Part shown: positions 7,539 to 14,900 of the stretch, in pieces
How positions within the stretch are numbered: the stretch's first letter is position 1
Layout of the letters: the number at the start of each line of letters is the position of its first letter
From: Clostridium sp. 26_22
GTDB lineage: Bacteria; Bacillota; Clostridia; TANB77; CAG-508
Reading direction: 5' to 3'
NCBI GenBank assembly: GCA_001916005.1
Contig: MNRP01000009.1
Coordinates: 1 to 17,212, forward strand
Length of the DNA: 17,212 bases
Translations under genes and position numbers: made by a program
The notes under the pieces: model-generated
Seen by the model: the letters and a program-made list of their open reading frames with translations, nothing else
The model's database searches: none
Told to the model about the DNA's origin: nothing

Positions 7539-7640
7539 TTAATTATTGATTTTTTTCAAGATTATAATTGCTAGTATTTTAGCAATTATTTTTTTGACAA
7601 TAAAAAAAATTGAAATAAATAATACGATTTTAAAAATCAT
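7539..7640 (-). CDS. 33-aa hydrophobic membrane peptide (small ORF)
   Basis: A 33-codon ORF on the minus strand runs from ATG at 7640 to TAA at 7541-7539. AGGAGG (7650-7645) lies 4 nt before the ATG, and a consensus promoter (TTGACA, 17 bp, TAAAAT) begins 9 bases after the spmB stop, giving a leader of about 39 nt. The peptide begins MIFKIVLFISIFFIV, then KK, then a second hydrophobic stretch (IIAKILAIIIL), and ends KKINN: one or two short membrane segments with lysines at the borders. I recognise no family. Small toxins of type I systems and small membrane regulators look alike at this level. Chance ORFs in AT-rich DNA also encode I, F and K, so the main support is the complete promoter, ribosome site and ORF arrangement. 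Confidence 0.5.
   Translation of the reverse strand: MIFKIVLFISIFFIVKKIIAKILAIIILKKINN
7565..7595 (+). terminator. Intrinsic terminator on the plus strand
   Basis: TAATTGCTA (7565-7573) pairs perfectly with TAGCAATTA (7580-7588) around a 6-nt loop and is followed by seven T. It can end the murA-walJ-rlmH transcript or a shorter RNA starting after rlmH. On the opposite strand the same bases code for part of the 33-aa peptide, so the two transcripts overlap. Confidence 0.7.
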
Positions 7641-7685
7641 AAATCCTCCTAATGTTAAAAATAATTTGTCCAAATTTATGCTTCT

Positions 7686-7714
7686 ATTTTACAATGCTTT
7701 TTTGCATTTGTCAA
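7686..7714 (-). promoter_or_regulatory. Sigma-A promoter with a dyad in its spacer, for the 33-aa peptide
   Basis: On the minus strand, TTGACA (7714-7709) and TAAAAT (7691-7686) are separated by 17 bp. The spacer holds the dyad AATGC-AAAAAA-GCATT, which could bind a regulator between the two hexamers. It lies just past the spmB stop. Confidence 0.65.
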
Positions 7715-7722
7715 CAAGAAAA

Positions 7723-8250
7723 TTACGACAAAAATCGACAAACCAAGATACTTATAGTAATTCCAACAAAATCAGCTATCAATGCAGCACATAAAACAAA
7801 TCTCGTTTTTTTAATTCCAACACTACTAGTATAAACAGCAATTGTATATACCGTTGTTTCTGTAGACCCCATAATTACAGAAGCAATTAAACCAATTTTG
7901 CTATCTACAGAAAAAGTTTTCATTATATCTGTTGCCACAGCAATAGATGCACTTCCTGAAATCGGTCTTATTATAGCCAAAGGAAGTATTTCTGAAGGAA
8001 AATTTATGATATTAAATAATGGTGTTATAATTTTTACTATTAAATCTATTATTCCTGAACTTCTCAATAATCCTATTGCAACAAACAATCCTACTAAAGT
8101 AGGAAATATACTAAAAACAATTTCTACTCCCTCCTTTGCCCCATCTAAAAATACATCAAAAACTTTTTTTCTCTCTAATAATCCATAAATAACAATTAAA
8201 ATTATTATTAAAGGCATTGCCATATTTGAAATAAAACTAATAAACTTCAT
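7723..8250 (-). CDS. spmB: Spore maturation protein B (SpmB)
   Basis: SpmB is an integral membrane protein that works with SpmA in dehydration of the spore core, which gives heat resistance. The 175-aa product has several hydrophobic segments (about 8-26, 46-63, 66-98, 123-142, 150-171) and the nucleoside-recognition (Gate) type motifs IFPTLVGLFVAIGLLRSSG (FPTLVGLFVAIG, LLRSSG), RPISGSAS and GSTETTVYTIAVY. AGGGAG lies about 8 nt before the ATG. spmA ends 31 bases upstream, so the two genes form an operon. A chance ORF of 96 codons on the plus strand overlaps this gene and is ignored. Confidence 0.95.
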   Translation of the reverse strand: MKFISFISNMAMPLIIILIVIYGLLERKKVFDVFLDGAKEGVEIVFSIFPTLVGLFVAIGLLRSSGIIDLIVKIITPLFNIINFPSEILPLAIIRPISGSASIAVATDIMKTFSVDSKIGLIASVIMGSTETTVYTIAVYTSSVGIKKTRFVLCAALIADFVGITISILVCRFLS

Positions 8251-8281
8251 TTATATATTCTCCCTAATTTCTTAACAACAT

Positions 8282-8860
8282 TTATTTTCCAATTTTAATA
8301 AATAATTTTGTAGCAAATATTCCAGCTATAGCTGCACAAATTGTAGCAATCCACACCGGGAAAATTATAGCCACAGGATTTTGTGATCCTAAAGAACTTC
8401 GAATTGCAATAACAGTTGTTGGAATTAATTGTATAGAAGCCGTATTTAAAACTATAAAAATAGCCATTTCATCGGTTAAAACTTTTTTCTCTGTATTATT
8501 TTCTTGCATAGTTTTCATCGCTTTAATTCCCAATGGTGTTGCAGCATTACCTAATCCTAAAATATTTGCCACCATATTCATAGAAATTTCTTTATACAAT
8601 TTACTATCCTTTTTCATTTTAGGAAATAAAATTTTCATTACAGGTCTCAAGAACTTCGTTATTTTTTCTGCAAAAGATGTTTCACTTGCAATTTTCATAA
8701 TTCCACTCCATAAGCACATAGTTCCTATTAATGTAATACACAAATTAACTGCTGAAGCAGTGCTTTCAAAAATAGAATTATTTAAATTTTCTAAATTTCC
8801 AAAACAAATAGCATATAAAATTGATATTATTATAAAAACTGGCCAAACTATATTTAACAT
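8282..8860 (-). CDS. spmA: Spore maturation protein A (SpmA)
   Basis: SpmA is the membrane partner of SpmB in spore core dehydration. With the chosen start it is 192 aa. Hydrophobic segments lie at about 3-21, 36-57, 132-153 and 165-187, and the signature NILGLGNAATPLGIKAM (99-115) is typical of the nucleoside-recognition domain of SpmA. An ATG at 8890 would add ten residues, but AAGGTGA 5 nt before the ATG at 8860 and the family-like N-terminus MLNIVWPV favour 8860. Expression under a mother-cell sigma factor is expected from the family; I could not find a convincing sigma-E promoter in 8861-8990. Confidence 0.95.
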   Translation of the reverse strand: MLNIVWPVFIIISILYAICFGNLENLNNSIFESTASAVNLCITLIGTMCLWSGIMKIASETSFAEKITKFLRPVMKILFPKMKKDSKLYKEISMNMVANILGLGNAATPLGIKAMKTMQENNTEKKVLTDEMAIFIVLNTASIQLIPTTVIAIRSSLGSQNPVAIIFPVWIATICAAIAGIFATKLFIKIGK

Positions 8861-8913
8861 TACTCTCACCTTAATTAAATTTATTATCATTTTAATTTTT
8901 TTATTACTTTTAA

Positions 8914-8942
8914 TTGACCATACGAATGATTTATGATATAAA
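8914..8942 (+). promoter_or_regulatory. Sigma-A promoter of the AbrB-like gene
   Basis: TTGACC (8914-8919) and TATAAA (8937-8942) have a 17-bp spacer. Transcription would start about 50 bases before the ATG at 8995. Confidence 0.7.
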
Positions 8943-8994
8943 TATTATATATTTAGCAATGGAATTGTGAAAAATAACATTAAGGAGGAATAAC

Positions 8995-9258
8995 ATGAAA
9001 TCTACAGGAATTATAAGAAGAGTTGATGAATTAGGTAGAGTTGTAATACCAATGGAAATAAGAAATCAATTCAACATTGTCGAAAAAGATCCTATTGAAA
9101 TTTATGTTGAAGGTTCATGTATTGTATTAAAAAAATACGAACCCAATTGCATCTTTTGTGGAAACACAAAAAATTTAGTAGAATATAAAAATAAATTAGT
9201 ATGTGATAAATGTACCAGCTTACTTAATTCATTGCAAGAAGATTCAAAAAATAAATAA
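8995..9258 (+). CDS. abrB: AbrB/SpoVT-family transition-state regulator with CxxC pairs
   Basis: This 87-aa DNA-binding protein has the AbrB swapped-hairpin domain at 1-50 (MKSTGIIRRVDELGRVVIP, read MKSTGIIRRVDEL then GRVVIP), nearly identical to Bacillus AbrB, which represses stationary-phase and sporulation genes during growth. The C-terminal part differs from AbrB: CIFCG at 52-56 and CDKC at 70-73 form a CxxC-x14-CxxC zinc-ribbon-like knuckle, whereas Bacillus AbrB uses a second AbrB-like multimerisation domain. AAGGAGG lies 6 nt before the ATG, and a good sigma-A promoter is upstream. It is convergent with rsmI, which keeps the abrB-yabC neighbourhood known in Bacillus. The symbol is by similarity and position. 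Confidence 0.88.
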   Translation: MKSTGIIRRVDELGRVVIPMEIRNQFNIVEKDPIEIYVEGSCIVLKKYEPNCIFCGNTKNLVEYKNKLVCDKCTSLLNSLQEDSKNK

Positions 9259-9263
9259 AAATA

Positions 9264-9303
9264 AAAAAACAAATAAAATATATTATTATTTTATTTGTTT
9301 TTT
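9264..9303. terminator. Bidirectional terminator between abrB and rsmI
   Basis: A perfect 17-bp stem (9264-9280 with 9287-9303, loop TATTAT) has six A on one side and six T on the other, so it can end transcription from both convergent genes. All pairs but one are A-T. Confidence 0.8.
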
Positions 9304-9306
9304 ATT

Positions 9307-10128
9307 TTAAATAAATAATTTATAAATTTCATTTTTATTTACATTTCTATCTTTTGCAATTAATTTAATTATTTCTTTTTTTTCATATCCTTTATCTTCA
9401 TAATATTTATAATGTTCTTCAATTGATAAATCATTTAATTTATTTTCATTAGAAATATTATCATTTTCTTCTATAATTAAAACTATTTCACCTTTAATAT
9501 TTTTTGATTTTTCAATTAAATCATCAATATTTTCTCTTACAAATTCCTCATGAATTTTTGTAATTTCCCTAGCGAGTACTATTTTTCTATTATTTAATAT
9601 TTCTTTTAAATCTTTTAAAGTTGTTTCTAATTTATGCGGAGCTTCATAAATAATAATTGTTTTATTTGAATTTTTTATTTCTTCTAATTTATTTTTTCTT
9701 AATTTTTTATTTAATGGTAAAAATCCTAAAAAAGTAAATTCTTTTGTATTTAAGCCTGAACAAATTAAAGAATTAATCATTGCACAAGCACCTGGTATTG
9801 GAACAACATTAATTTCTTCCTCAATACATTTTTTTATTACTTCTTCTCCGGGATCACAAATTCCTGGAGTACCAGCATCAGATACTAATGCTATATTTTG
9901 TCCTTCTTTTAATTTTTCTATTAAAATATCTGATTTCACTTCTTCATTATGTCTATGATAACTAATTAATGGCTTTGAAATATCCAAATGATTTAATAAT
10001 TTTAATGTATGTCTAGTATCTTCTGCTGCAATTAAATCAACCTCTTTTAATATTTTTATAGCTCTTAAAGTAATATCATCTAAATTTCCTATTGGAGTTG
10101 CAACTACATATAAAATACCTTTATTCAT
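9307..10128 (-). CDS. rsmI: 16S rRNA (cytidine1402-2'-O)-methyltransferase RsmI
   Basis: RsmI methylates the ribose of C1402 in the decoding centre of 16S rRNA using SAM. With the chosen start it is 273 aa, a normal length. Motifs of the tetrapyrrole methylase fold are ATPIGNLDD (10-18), AEDTRHT (35-41), SYHRHNE (56-62), VSDAGTPGICDPG (82-94) and IPGACA (111-116). An in-frame ATG at 10185 lies inside the upstream gene; the ATG at 10128 has AAAGGA 8 nt before it and gives the canonical start GILYVVATPIGN. The trmN6 stop codon ends 1 nt before this ATG, and the ribosome site lies in the last trmN6 codons, so translation is probably coupled. Confidence 0.96.
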   Translation of the reverse strand: MNKGILYVVATPIGNLDDITLRAIKILKEVDLIAAEDTRHTLKLLNHLDISKPLISYHRHNEEVKSDILIEKLKEGQNIALVSDAGTPGICDPGEEVIKKCIEEEINVVPIPGACAMINSLICSGLNTKEFTFLGFLPLNKKLRKNKLEEIKNSNKTIIIYEAPHKLETTLKDLKEILNNRKIVLAREITKIHEEFVRENIDDLIEKSKNIKGEIVLIIEENDNISNENKLNDLSIEEHYKYYEDKGYEKKEIIKLIAKDRNVNKNEIYKLFI

Positions 10129-10129
10129 A

Positions 10130-10876
10130 TTATTTTTCCTTTCCATAAATTTTATAAATTTCATCTGTATATTTACCATCTTCATTATAAATATATAAAT
10201 TTTCTCTAAATTTTAAAAATGCTTTTCCATTCTTTACTCCTTTAATTAAAACCATTTTAGGAGCATCATTAATATGAGAATAAATAAATCTAATTTCTTT
10301 TGGCTCTATTTTGTACTTTCTCATAAAATACAAAATATCAACTAATCTTTCTGGTCTATGAATCATATAAAATTCACCTTTATCTTTTAATAATTTATTT
10401 GAAATATTTATATAATCCTCTAATTTAGCAAGAACCTCATGTCTAGAAATTAATTTTTTTTCATCAATATTTGTAATTCCAGTATTTTCTTTTTTATAAG
10501 GAGGATTTGTTACAATTGCATCAAAAGAATTTTTTTCATATATTTTTTCTAAATTTAAAATATTTTCATTAATTATTTTAAATTTCTTTTCTAAATTATT
10601 TAATTTAATACTTTTCTTTGCCATTTCATAAACTTCTTCTTGAACTTCTACTCCAATTATTTCTCTTAAATTTGTTTTTCCACACAATAAAATAGAAATA
10701 ATTCCTGTACCTGTTCCTAAATCTAATACTTTTGCATTATTTTTTATATTTTTTGCAAAATCAGAAAGTAATACAGCATCAATTCCAAAGCAAAATCCAT
10801 TTTTATTTTGAATTATTTTTAAATTTTTAAATTCTAAATCATCAATTCTTTCATCTTCATTTAATTTTATATCCAT
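10130..10876 (-). CDS. trmN6: tRNA1(Val) (adenine37-N6)-methyltransferase TrmN6/YabB-like
   Basis: This 248-aa Rossmann-fold methyltransferase has the SAM-binding motif VLDLGTGTGII (50-60), the acidic loop GVEVQ (75-79) and the adenine-N6 catalytic motif NPPY (124-127). The N-terminal block QNKNGFCFGIDAVLLSDF (QNKNGFCFG, IDAVLLSDF) is characteristic of the TrmN6/YabB group. It is expected to make m6A37 in tRNA-Val; relatives with other RNA targets exist, so the exact target is inferred. AGGGAG lies about 5 nt before the ATG. It is the first gene of a two-gene operon with rsmI. The GIY-YIG gene yazA, found between them in Bacillus, is missing. Confidence 0.92.
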   Translation of the reverse strand: MDIKLNEDERIDDLEFKNLKIIQNKNGFCFGIDAVLLSDFAKNIKNNAKVLDLGTGTGIISILLCGKTNLREIIGVEVQEEVYEMAKKSIKLNNLEKKFKIINENILNLEKIYEKNSFDAIVTNPPYKKENTGITNIDEKKLISRHEVLAKLEDYINISNKLLKDKGEFYMIHRPERLVDILYFMRKYKIEPKEIRFIYSHINDAPKMVLIKGVKNGKAFLKFRENLYIYNEDGKYTDEIYKIYGKEK

Positions 10877-10915
10877 TATTCTCCCTACTAAATCACATAT
10901 TTTATTTATTTGAAT

Positions 10916-10944
10916 ATTATATAATAATTTTATGGATTTTGCAA
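10916..10944 (-). promoter_or_regulatory. Sigma-A promoter of trmN6-rsmI
   Basis: On the minus strand, TTGCAA (10944-10939) and consensus TATAAT (10921-10916) have a 17-bp spacer, about 40 bases before the trmN6 start. It sits in the divergent region shared with the 71-aa gene. Confidence 0.7.
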
Positions 10945-10963
10945 ATTTGAAAGGACTGATATT

Positions 10964-11179
10964 ATGCCAAATTTATATAGAGTAGAAAAAAATAATTTTC
11001 CAGAAGAAAAAATACAAGAAAATAGAGGAGAAAAAAAATCCCCTCCTCCAAAAAAGAAAAAATTAAATTTTAAGACCTGTAAAAAAAATACAATAAATTC
11101 ATTAAATGAAGTTGAACATTTTTTAAGAGATTTTAATCATTTTTTTAAATATGTAAAATTATATAAAATATTAAAATAA
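10964..11179 (+). CDS. 71-aa basic hypothetical protein
   Basis: I do not recognise this protein. AAAGGA lies 8 nt before the ATG and the gene is the only one in its gap, so it is probably real. The N-terminal half is charged (MPNLYRVEKNNFPEE) and includes a basic, proline-containing tract GEKKSPPPKKKKLNF (residues 23-37). The C-terminal part (NSLNEVEHFLRDFNHFFKYVKLYKI) is an aromatic-rich predicted helix, shown here as NSLNEVEHFLRDF and NHFFKYVKLYKI. There is no signal peptide, membrane segment or cysteine pair. It is divergent from trmN6 and ends only 3 bases from the stop of the convergent GerMN gene. RNA or membrane-surface binding is possible from its charge, but that is a guess. Confidence 0.6.
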   Translation: MPNLYRVEKNNFPEEKIQENRGEKKSPPPKKKKLNFKTCKKNTINSLNEVEHFLRDFNHFFKYVKLYKILK

Positions 11180-11182
11180 ATA

Positions 11183-11722
11183 TTATTTTCTAACATATTC
11201 ATCTTTAAATTCTTCATTTATTTGACCATTTATTAATATTTTTACTTTATTAACTTCTGTTAATTCTGTAAGTGTATTAACAATGCTTTTTACCATATTT
11301 TCTTTTTCATTTTGATTATTTTTATTATAATTTAATAATTCGTTTGAAAAATCCACAGTTAAACATTCTCCATCTAAAGATGTATTCAATAATTGTGTAT
11401 TTTCTGGAATTAATTTTTTTAATTTTTCATTTTTAGGACCATTTATTAATAATTCTATTATCGTATTATATGGTGAAGTAATTATATTTTTTACACTTAC
11501 AAGTCTTGCTTCTGGTTTTAAAGTGTTTGATTCGCTATCTAAAAAATATAAAGTTACTATTGTTTCTCTTGCTTGATCTTCAGATATTTCTTCTTGGGGT
11601 GTATATTCACTCATTCCTTCTTGTGATTTTTTCTCTTTTACATATTTTATTGCAAAATATCCAATTAAAAAAATAGCAATTACTAATACAATAAATGATA
11701 TAACAATCTTTTTATTTTTCAT
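11183..11722 (-). CDS. Membrane-anchored GerMN-domain protein
   Basis: This 179-aa protein has one N-terminal membrane segment (about 6-27, VISFIVLVIAIFLIGYFAI) and an extracytoplasmic GerMN domain (about 53-175: TIVTLYFLDSES, RLVSVKNI, TIIELLINGPKN, ECLTVDFSNELL, VKILINGQ). GerMN domains occur in the spore germination/sporulation lipoprotein GerM and in LpqB-type envelope proteins. No lipobox cysteine is present, so it is an anchored protein and not a lipoprotein, and only one domain is present whereas Bacillus GerM has two. An ATG at 11776 is in frame, but AAGGAGG 5 nt before the ATG at 11722 decides the start. A role in the envelope or spore is inferred from the domain only. No terminator is visible at its 3' end, where it meets the convergent 71-aa gene. 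Confidence 0.85.
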   Translation of the reverse strand: MKNKKIVISFIVLVIAIFLIGYFAIKYVKEKKSQEGMSEYTPQEEISEDQARETIVTLYFLDSESNTLKPEARLVSVKNIITSPYNTIIELLINGPKNEKLKKLIPENTQLLNTSLDGECLTVDFSNELLNYNKNNQNEKENMVKSIVNTLTELTEVNKVKILINGQINEEFKDEYVRK

Positions 11723-11807
11723 GTTTTCCTCCTTGTTTTTTAATTTCTTTTTAATTGTATTATTTGTTTGTCCCAAATATGCTATTTAATGTTACATTTT
11801 TGAATTA

Positions 11808-11823
11808 TTACCAGTTTTTACCA
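11808..11823. promoter_or_regulatory. Tandem TTACCA motif next to the -35 of the giant gene
   Basis: TTACCA occurs at 11808-11813 and 11818-11823, a 10-bp spacing that places both copies on one face of the helix, and the second copy ends one base before the -35. The same half-site forms the palindrome at 3880-3894. An activator or repressor site is possible. Confidence 0.3.
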
Positions 11824-11824
11824 T

Positions 11825-11853
11825 TTGACAAATAGTCATTTTCCGTATAAAAT
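11825..11853 (+). promoter_or_regulatory. Sigma-A promoter of the activase-reductase gene
   Basis: Consensus TTGACA (11825-11830) and TAAAAT (11848-11853) have a 17-bp spacer. Transcription would start near 11860, at the left arm of the inverted repeat at 11861-11890. Confidence 0.75.
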
Positions 11854-11860
11854 TAGGGTG

Positions 11861-11890
11861 ATTAAATATAAGAAATAACCTATATTTAAT
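11861..11890 (+). promoter_or_regulatory. Inverted repeat at the 5' end of the activase-reductase mRNA
   Basis: ATTAAATATA (11861-11870) and TATATTTAAT (11881-11890) form a perfect 10-bp inverted repeat with a 10-nt loop, just after the expected transcription start and 10 bases before the ribosome site (AAAGGAG, 11901-11907). It may be an operator overlapping +1 or a 5' stem-loop that stabilises the mRNA. Confidence 0.5.
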
Positions 11891-11916
11891 TAGGGGATAA
11901 AAAGGAGCAAAAAATT

Positions 11917-14900
11917 ATGGAAAACATATTACACGTTGGCTTAGATGTTGGTTCAACAACAGTAAAAATTATAGTAATGGACGAAGAACAAAATACTATA
12001 TTCAAAGATTACCAAAGACACTTTTCTGATACAAAAAACACTGTTTGTAATGTATTAGAAAATTTAATAAAAATGTACCCAAATAATAAATTTACACTTG
12101 CACTTACAGGTTCTGGTGCAATGTCTGCAAGCAAATTTTTAGGAGTAGAATTTATACAAGAAGTTGTTTCTTGCAAAAGAGCAGTTGAAAAATATATTCC
12201 TCAAACAGATGTTGTAATTGAACTTGGTGGAGAAGATGCAAAAATAATTTATTTTGATAAATCAATAGAACAAAGAATGAATGGAACTTGTGCTGGTGGT
12301 ACAGGTGCATTCTTAGACCAAATGGCATCACTTTTGCACACTGACACAGCAGGATTAAATGAACTTGCAAAAACATACCAAACAATTTACCCAATAGCCT
12401 CAAGATGTGGAGTTTTTGCAAAAACAGATATACAACCATTAATAAATGAAGGTGCAGCAAAAGAAGATATAGCAGCATCTATATTCCAAGCAGTAGTAAA
12501 CCAAACAATTAGCGGACTTGCTTGTGGTAGACCAATAAGAGGAAATGTTGCATTTTTAGGTGGTCCATTAAGTTATTTATCTGAACTTAGAAAAAGATTT
12601 ATAGAAACACTTAACTTAACACCAGAAGAAGTAATCGTACCAGAAGAAGCTCACCTTTTAGTAGCAAAAGGTGCAGCACTTGATTCCCTAAATACAACAC
12701 CAATTACAACTGAAGAATTAAAACAAAAAATAGAAAATTTAAGAGTTTCTCATGATAATACAACACATCCATTAGAACCTTTATTTAAAGATGAAGAAGC
12801 ATATAAAGCTTTTAAAGAAAGACATGATAAAGCAAAAGTTGTAAAAAAAGATTTAAAAACTTATGAAGGAGATTGCTATTTAGGAATAGATGCAGGTTCA
12901 ACAACAACAAAACTTGTATTAATAGATAATGAAGGAAATCTTTTATATTCATTATATGGAAGCAATGAAGGAAATCCTTTAAAAAGTGTTATGAATATGC
13001 TAAAAAAACTATATTCAGATTTACCAGAAAAAGCAATTCTAAGATATAGTGGTGTTACAGGTTACGGAGAAAAATTAATTCAAACAGCACTAAATGTAGA
13101 TTTAAATGAAATTGAAACAATAGCTCATTATACTGCTGCAAAACAATTTGAACCTGATGTTACAGCAATTATAGACATCGGTGGACAAGATATGAAATAT
13201 ATAAAAATGAAAAATGGTGCAATTGACAACATAATGCTAAACGAAGCTTGTTCATCTGGTTGTGGTTCATTTATTGAAACATTTGCAAAAAGTTTAAATT
13301 TAGAAATATCAGAATTTGTAAAAGAAGCAATCAAAGCAAAAAGACCTGTTGATTTAGGTTCAAGATGTACAGTATTTATGAACTCTAAAATAAAACAAGC
13401 CCAAAAAGAAGGATATACAGTAGGTGATATTTCAAGTGGACTTTCATATTCAGTAATCAAAAATGCTATTCAAAAAGTTATGAAAGTAAGAGATACTGCT
13501 ACTTTAGGAGACCATATAGTAGTACAAGGTGGAACATTTTACAATGATGCCGTATTAAGAGCTTTTGAAAAAATAGTAGGAAAAAATGTAGTAAGACCTG
13601 ACATATCAGGACTTATGGGAGCTTATGGTATGGCTTTACTTTCAAAAGAACAATACGAATCAAACCTTGATATGGAATATAAGTCAACAATTTTAAAAAA
13701 TGATGAATTAGACAAATTAGAAATAAAAGTTACACATGCAAGATGTAATAACTGTGAAAACCATTGTAAATTAACAATAAATAAATTCAGTAATGGTTCA
13801 ATCCACGTATCTGGAAACCGTTGTGAAAAAGGTGCTGGAATTACAACAAATAAGAAGAATTTACCAAACTTAGTACAATATAAATATCAAAGAATATTTG
13901 ATTACAAACCTCTAGAAGAAGAATATGCAATAAGAGGAACAATAGGAATTCCTAGAGTTTTAAATATGTACGAAGATTATCCATTCTGGTTTACCTTCCT
14001 TACAAGTTTAGGATTTAGAGTAGTAATCTCTGACAAAACAACAAGAAAAACTTATGAAAAAGGAATGGAATCTATGCCATCAGAATCAGTTTGCTACCCA
14101 GCAAAACTTTCACACGGACACATAGAAAACTTGATTGAAAAAGGAATTACAACAATATTCTACCCTTGTATGCCTTACTCTAGAAAAGAATACGAAAAAG
14201 CAGACAACCACTACAATTGCCCTATAGTAATATCTTATTCAGAAGTATTAAAAAATAATGTAGAAGATTTAAAAACACATAATATAAAATTCTTAAATCC
14301 ATTCTTACCATTTGATAAAAAGAATTTAGTAAAAAAATTAATGGAATTAGATGAATTTAAAGAATACAACTTTACAAAAAAAGAATTAGAAGAAGCTGCA
14401 GATAAAGCCGAAGCTGAATATCAAAAATGTAAAAAAGATATTAGAGATAAAGGAACAGAAACAGTAAGATATATAGAAGAAAATAATTTAAGAGGAATTG
14501 TATTAGCTGGAAGACCTTATCATATAGACCCTGAAATAAATCATGGAATTGATACATTAATAACATCTTTAGGACTTTGTGTTTTAACAGAAGATAGTGT
14601 ATCTGATAAAACAGAAGCCAAACGTCCTATAAGAGTTGTTGACCAATGGGTATTCCATGCAAGATTATATGCAGCAGCAGACTTTGTAGGAAAACACGAC
14701 AACCTTGAATTAATACAATTAAATTCTTTTGGATGTGGTGTTGATGCAGTAACAACAGACCAAGTAGAAGAAATCTTATCAAGTTATGACAAAATGTATA
14801 CTTTAATAAAAATAGATGAAGTTAACAACCTAGGAGCAGTACGAATTCGTATACGTTCACTTTTAGCAAGTATGAATAAAAGAATTGCAAAAAAACAAGA

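Noticed and set aside
7546..7794. 82-codon plus-strand ORF starting at TTG
   Set aside because: It has no ribosome binding site, its start region is the terminator hairpin and its end runs antisense into spmB. The composition is what AT-rich non-coding DNA gives.
7898..8188. 96-codon plus-strand ORF
   Set aside because: It lies wholly antisense within spmB, which is a clear family member; no ribosome site is seen.
8861..8990. Sigma-E promoter for spmA
   Set aside because: CATAAATC on the minus strand resembles a sigma-E -10 in part, but no matching -35 lies at the right distance.
11774..11831. Minus-strand promoter for the GerMN gene sharing the 11825 region (TTGTCA with TAATAA)
   Set aside because: The spacer is 15 bp and the hexamers are weak; not distinguishable from chance in AT-rich DNA.
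12152..12478. 108-codon minus-strand ORF rich in Leu and His
   Set aside because: It is antisense to the first ASKHA domain; the Leu/His composition reflects the complement of Gln/Met/Ala-type codons.
13128..13460. 110-codon minus-strand ORF
   Set aside because: It is antisense to the second ASKHA domain, whose motifs are intact in the plus-strand frame.
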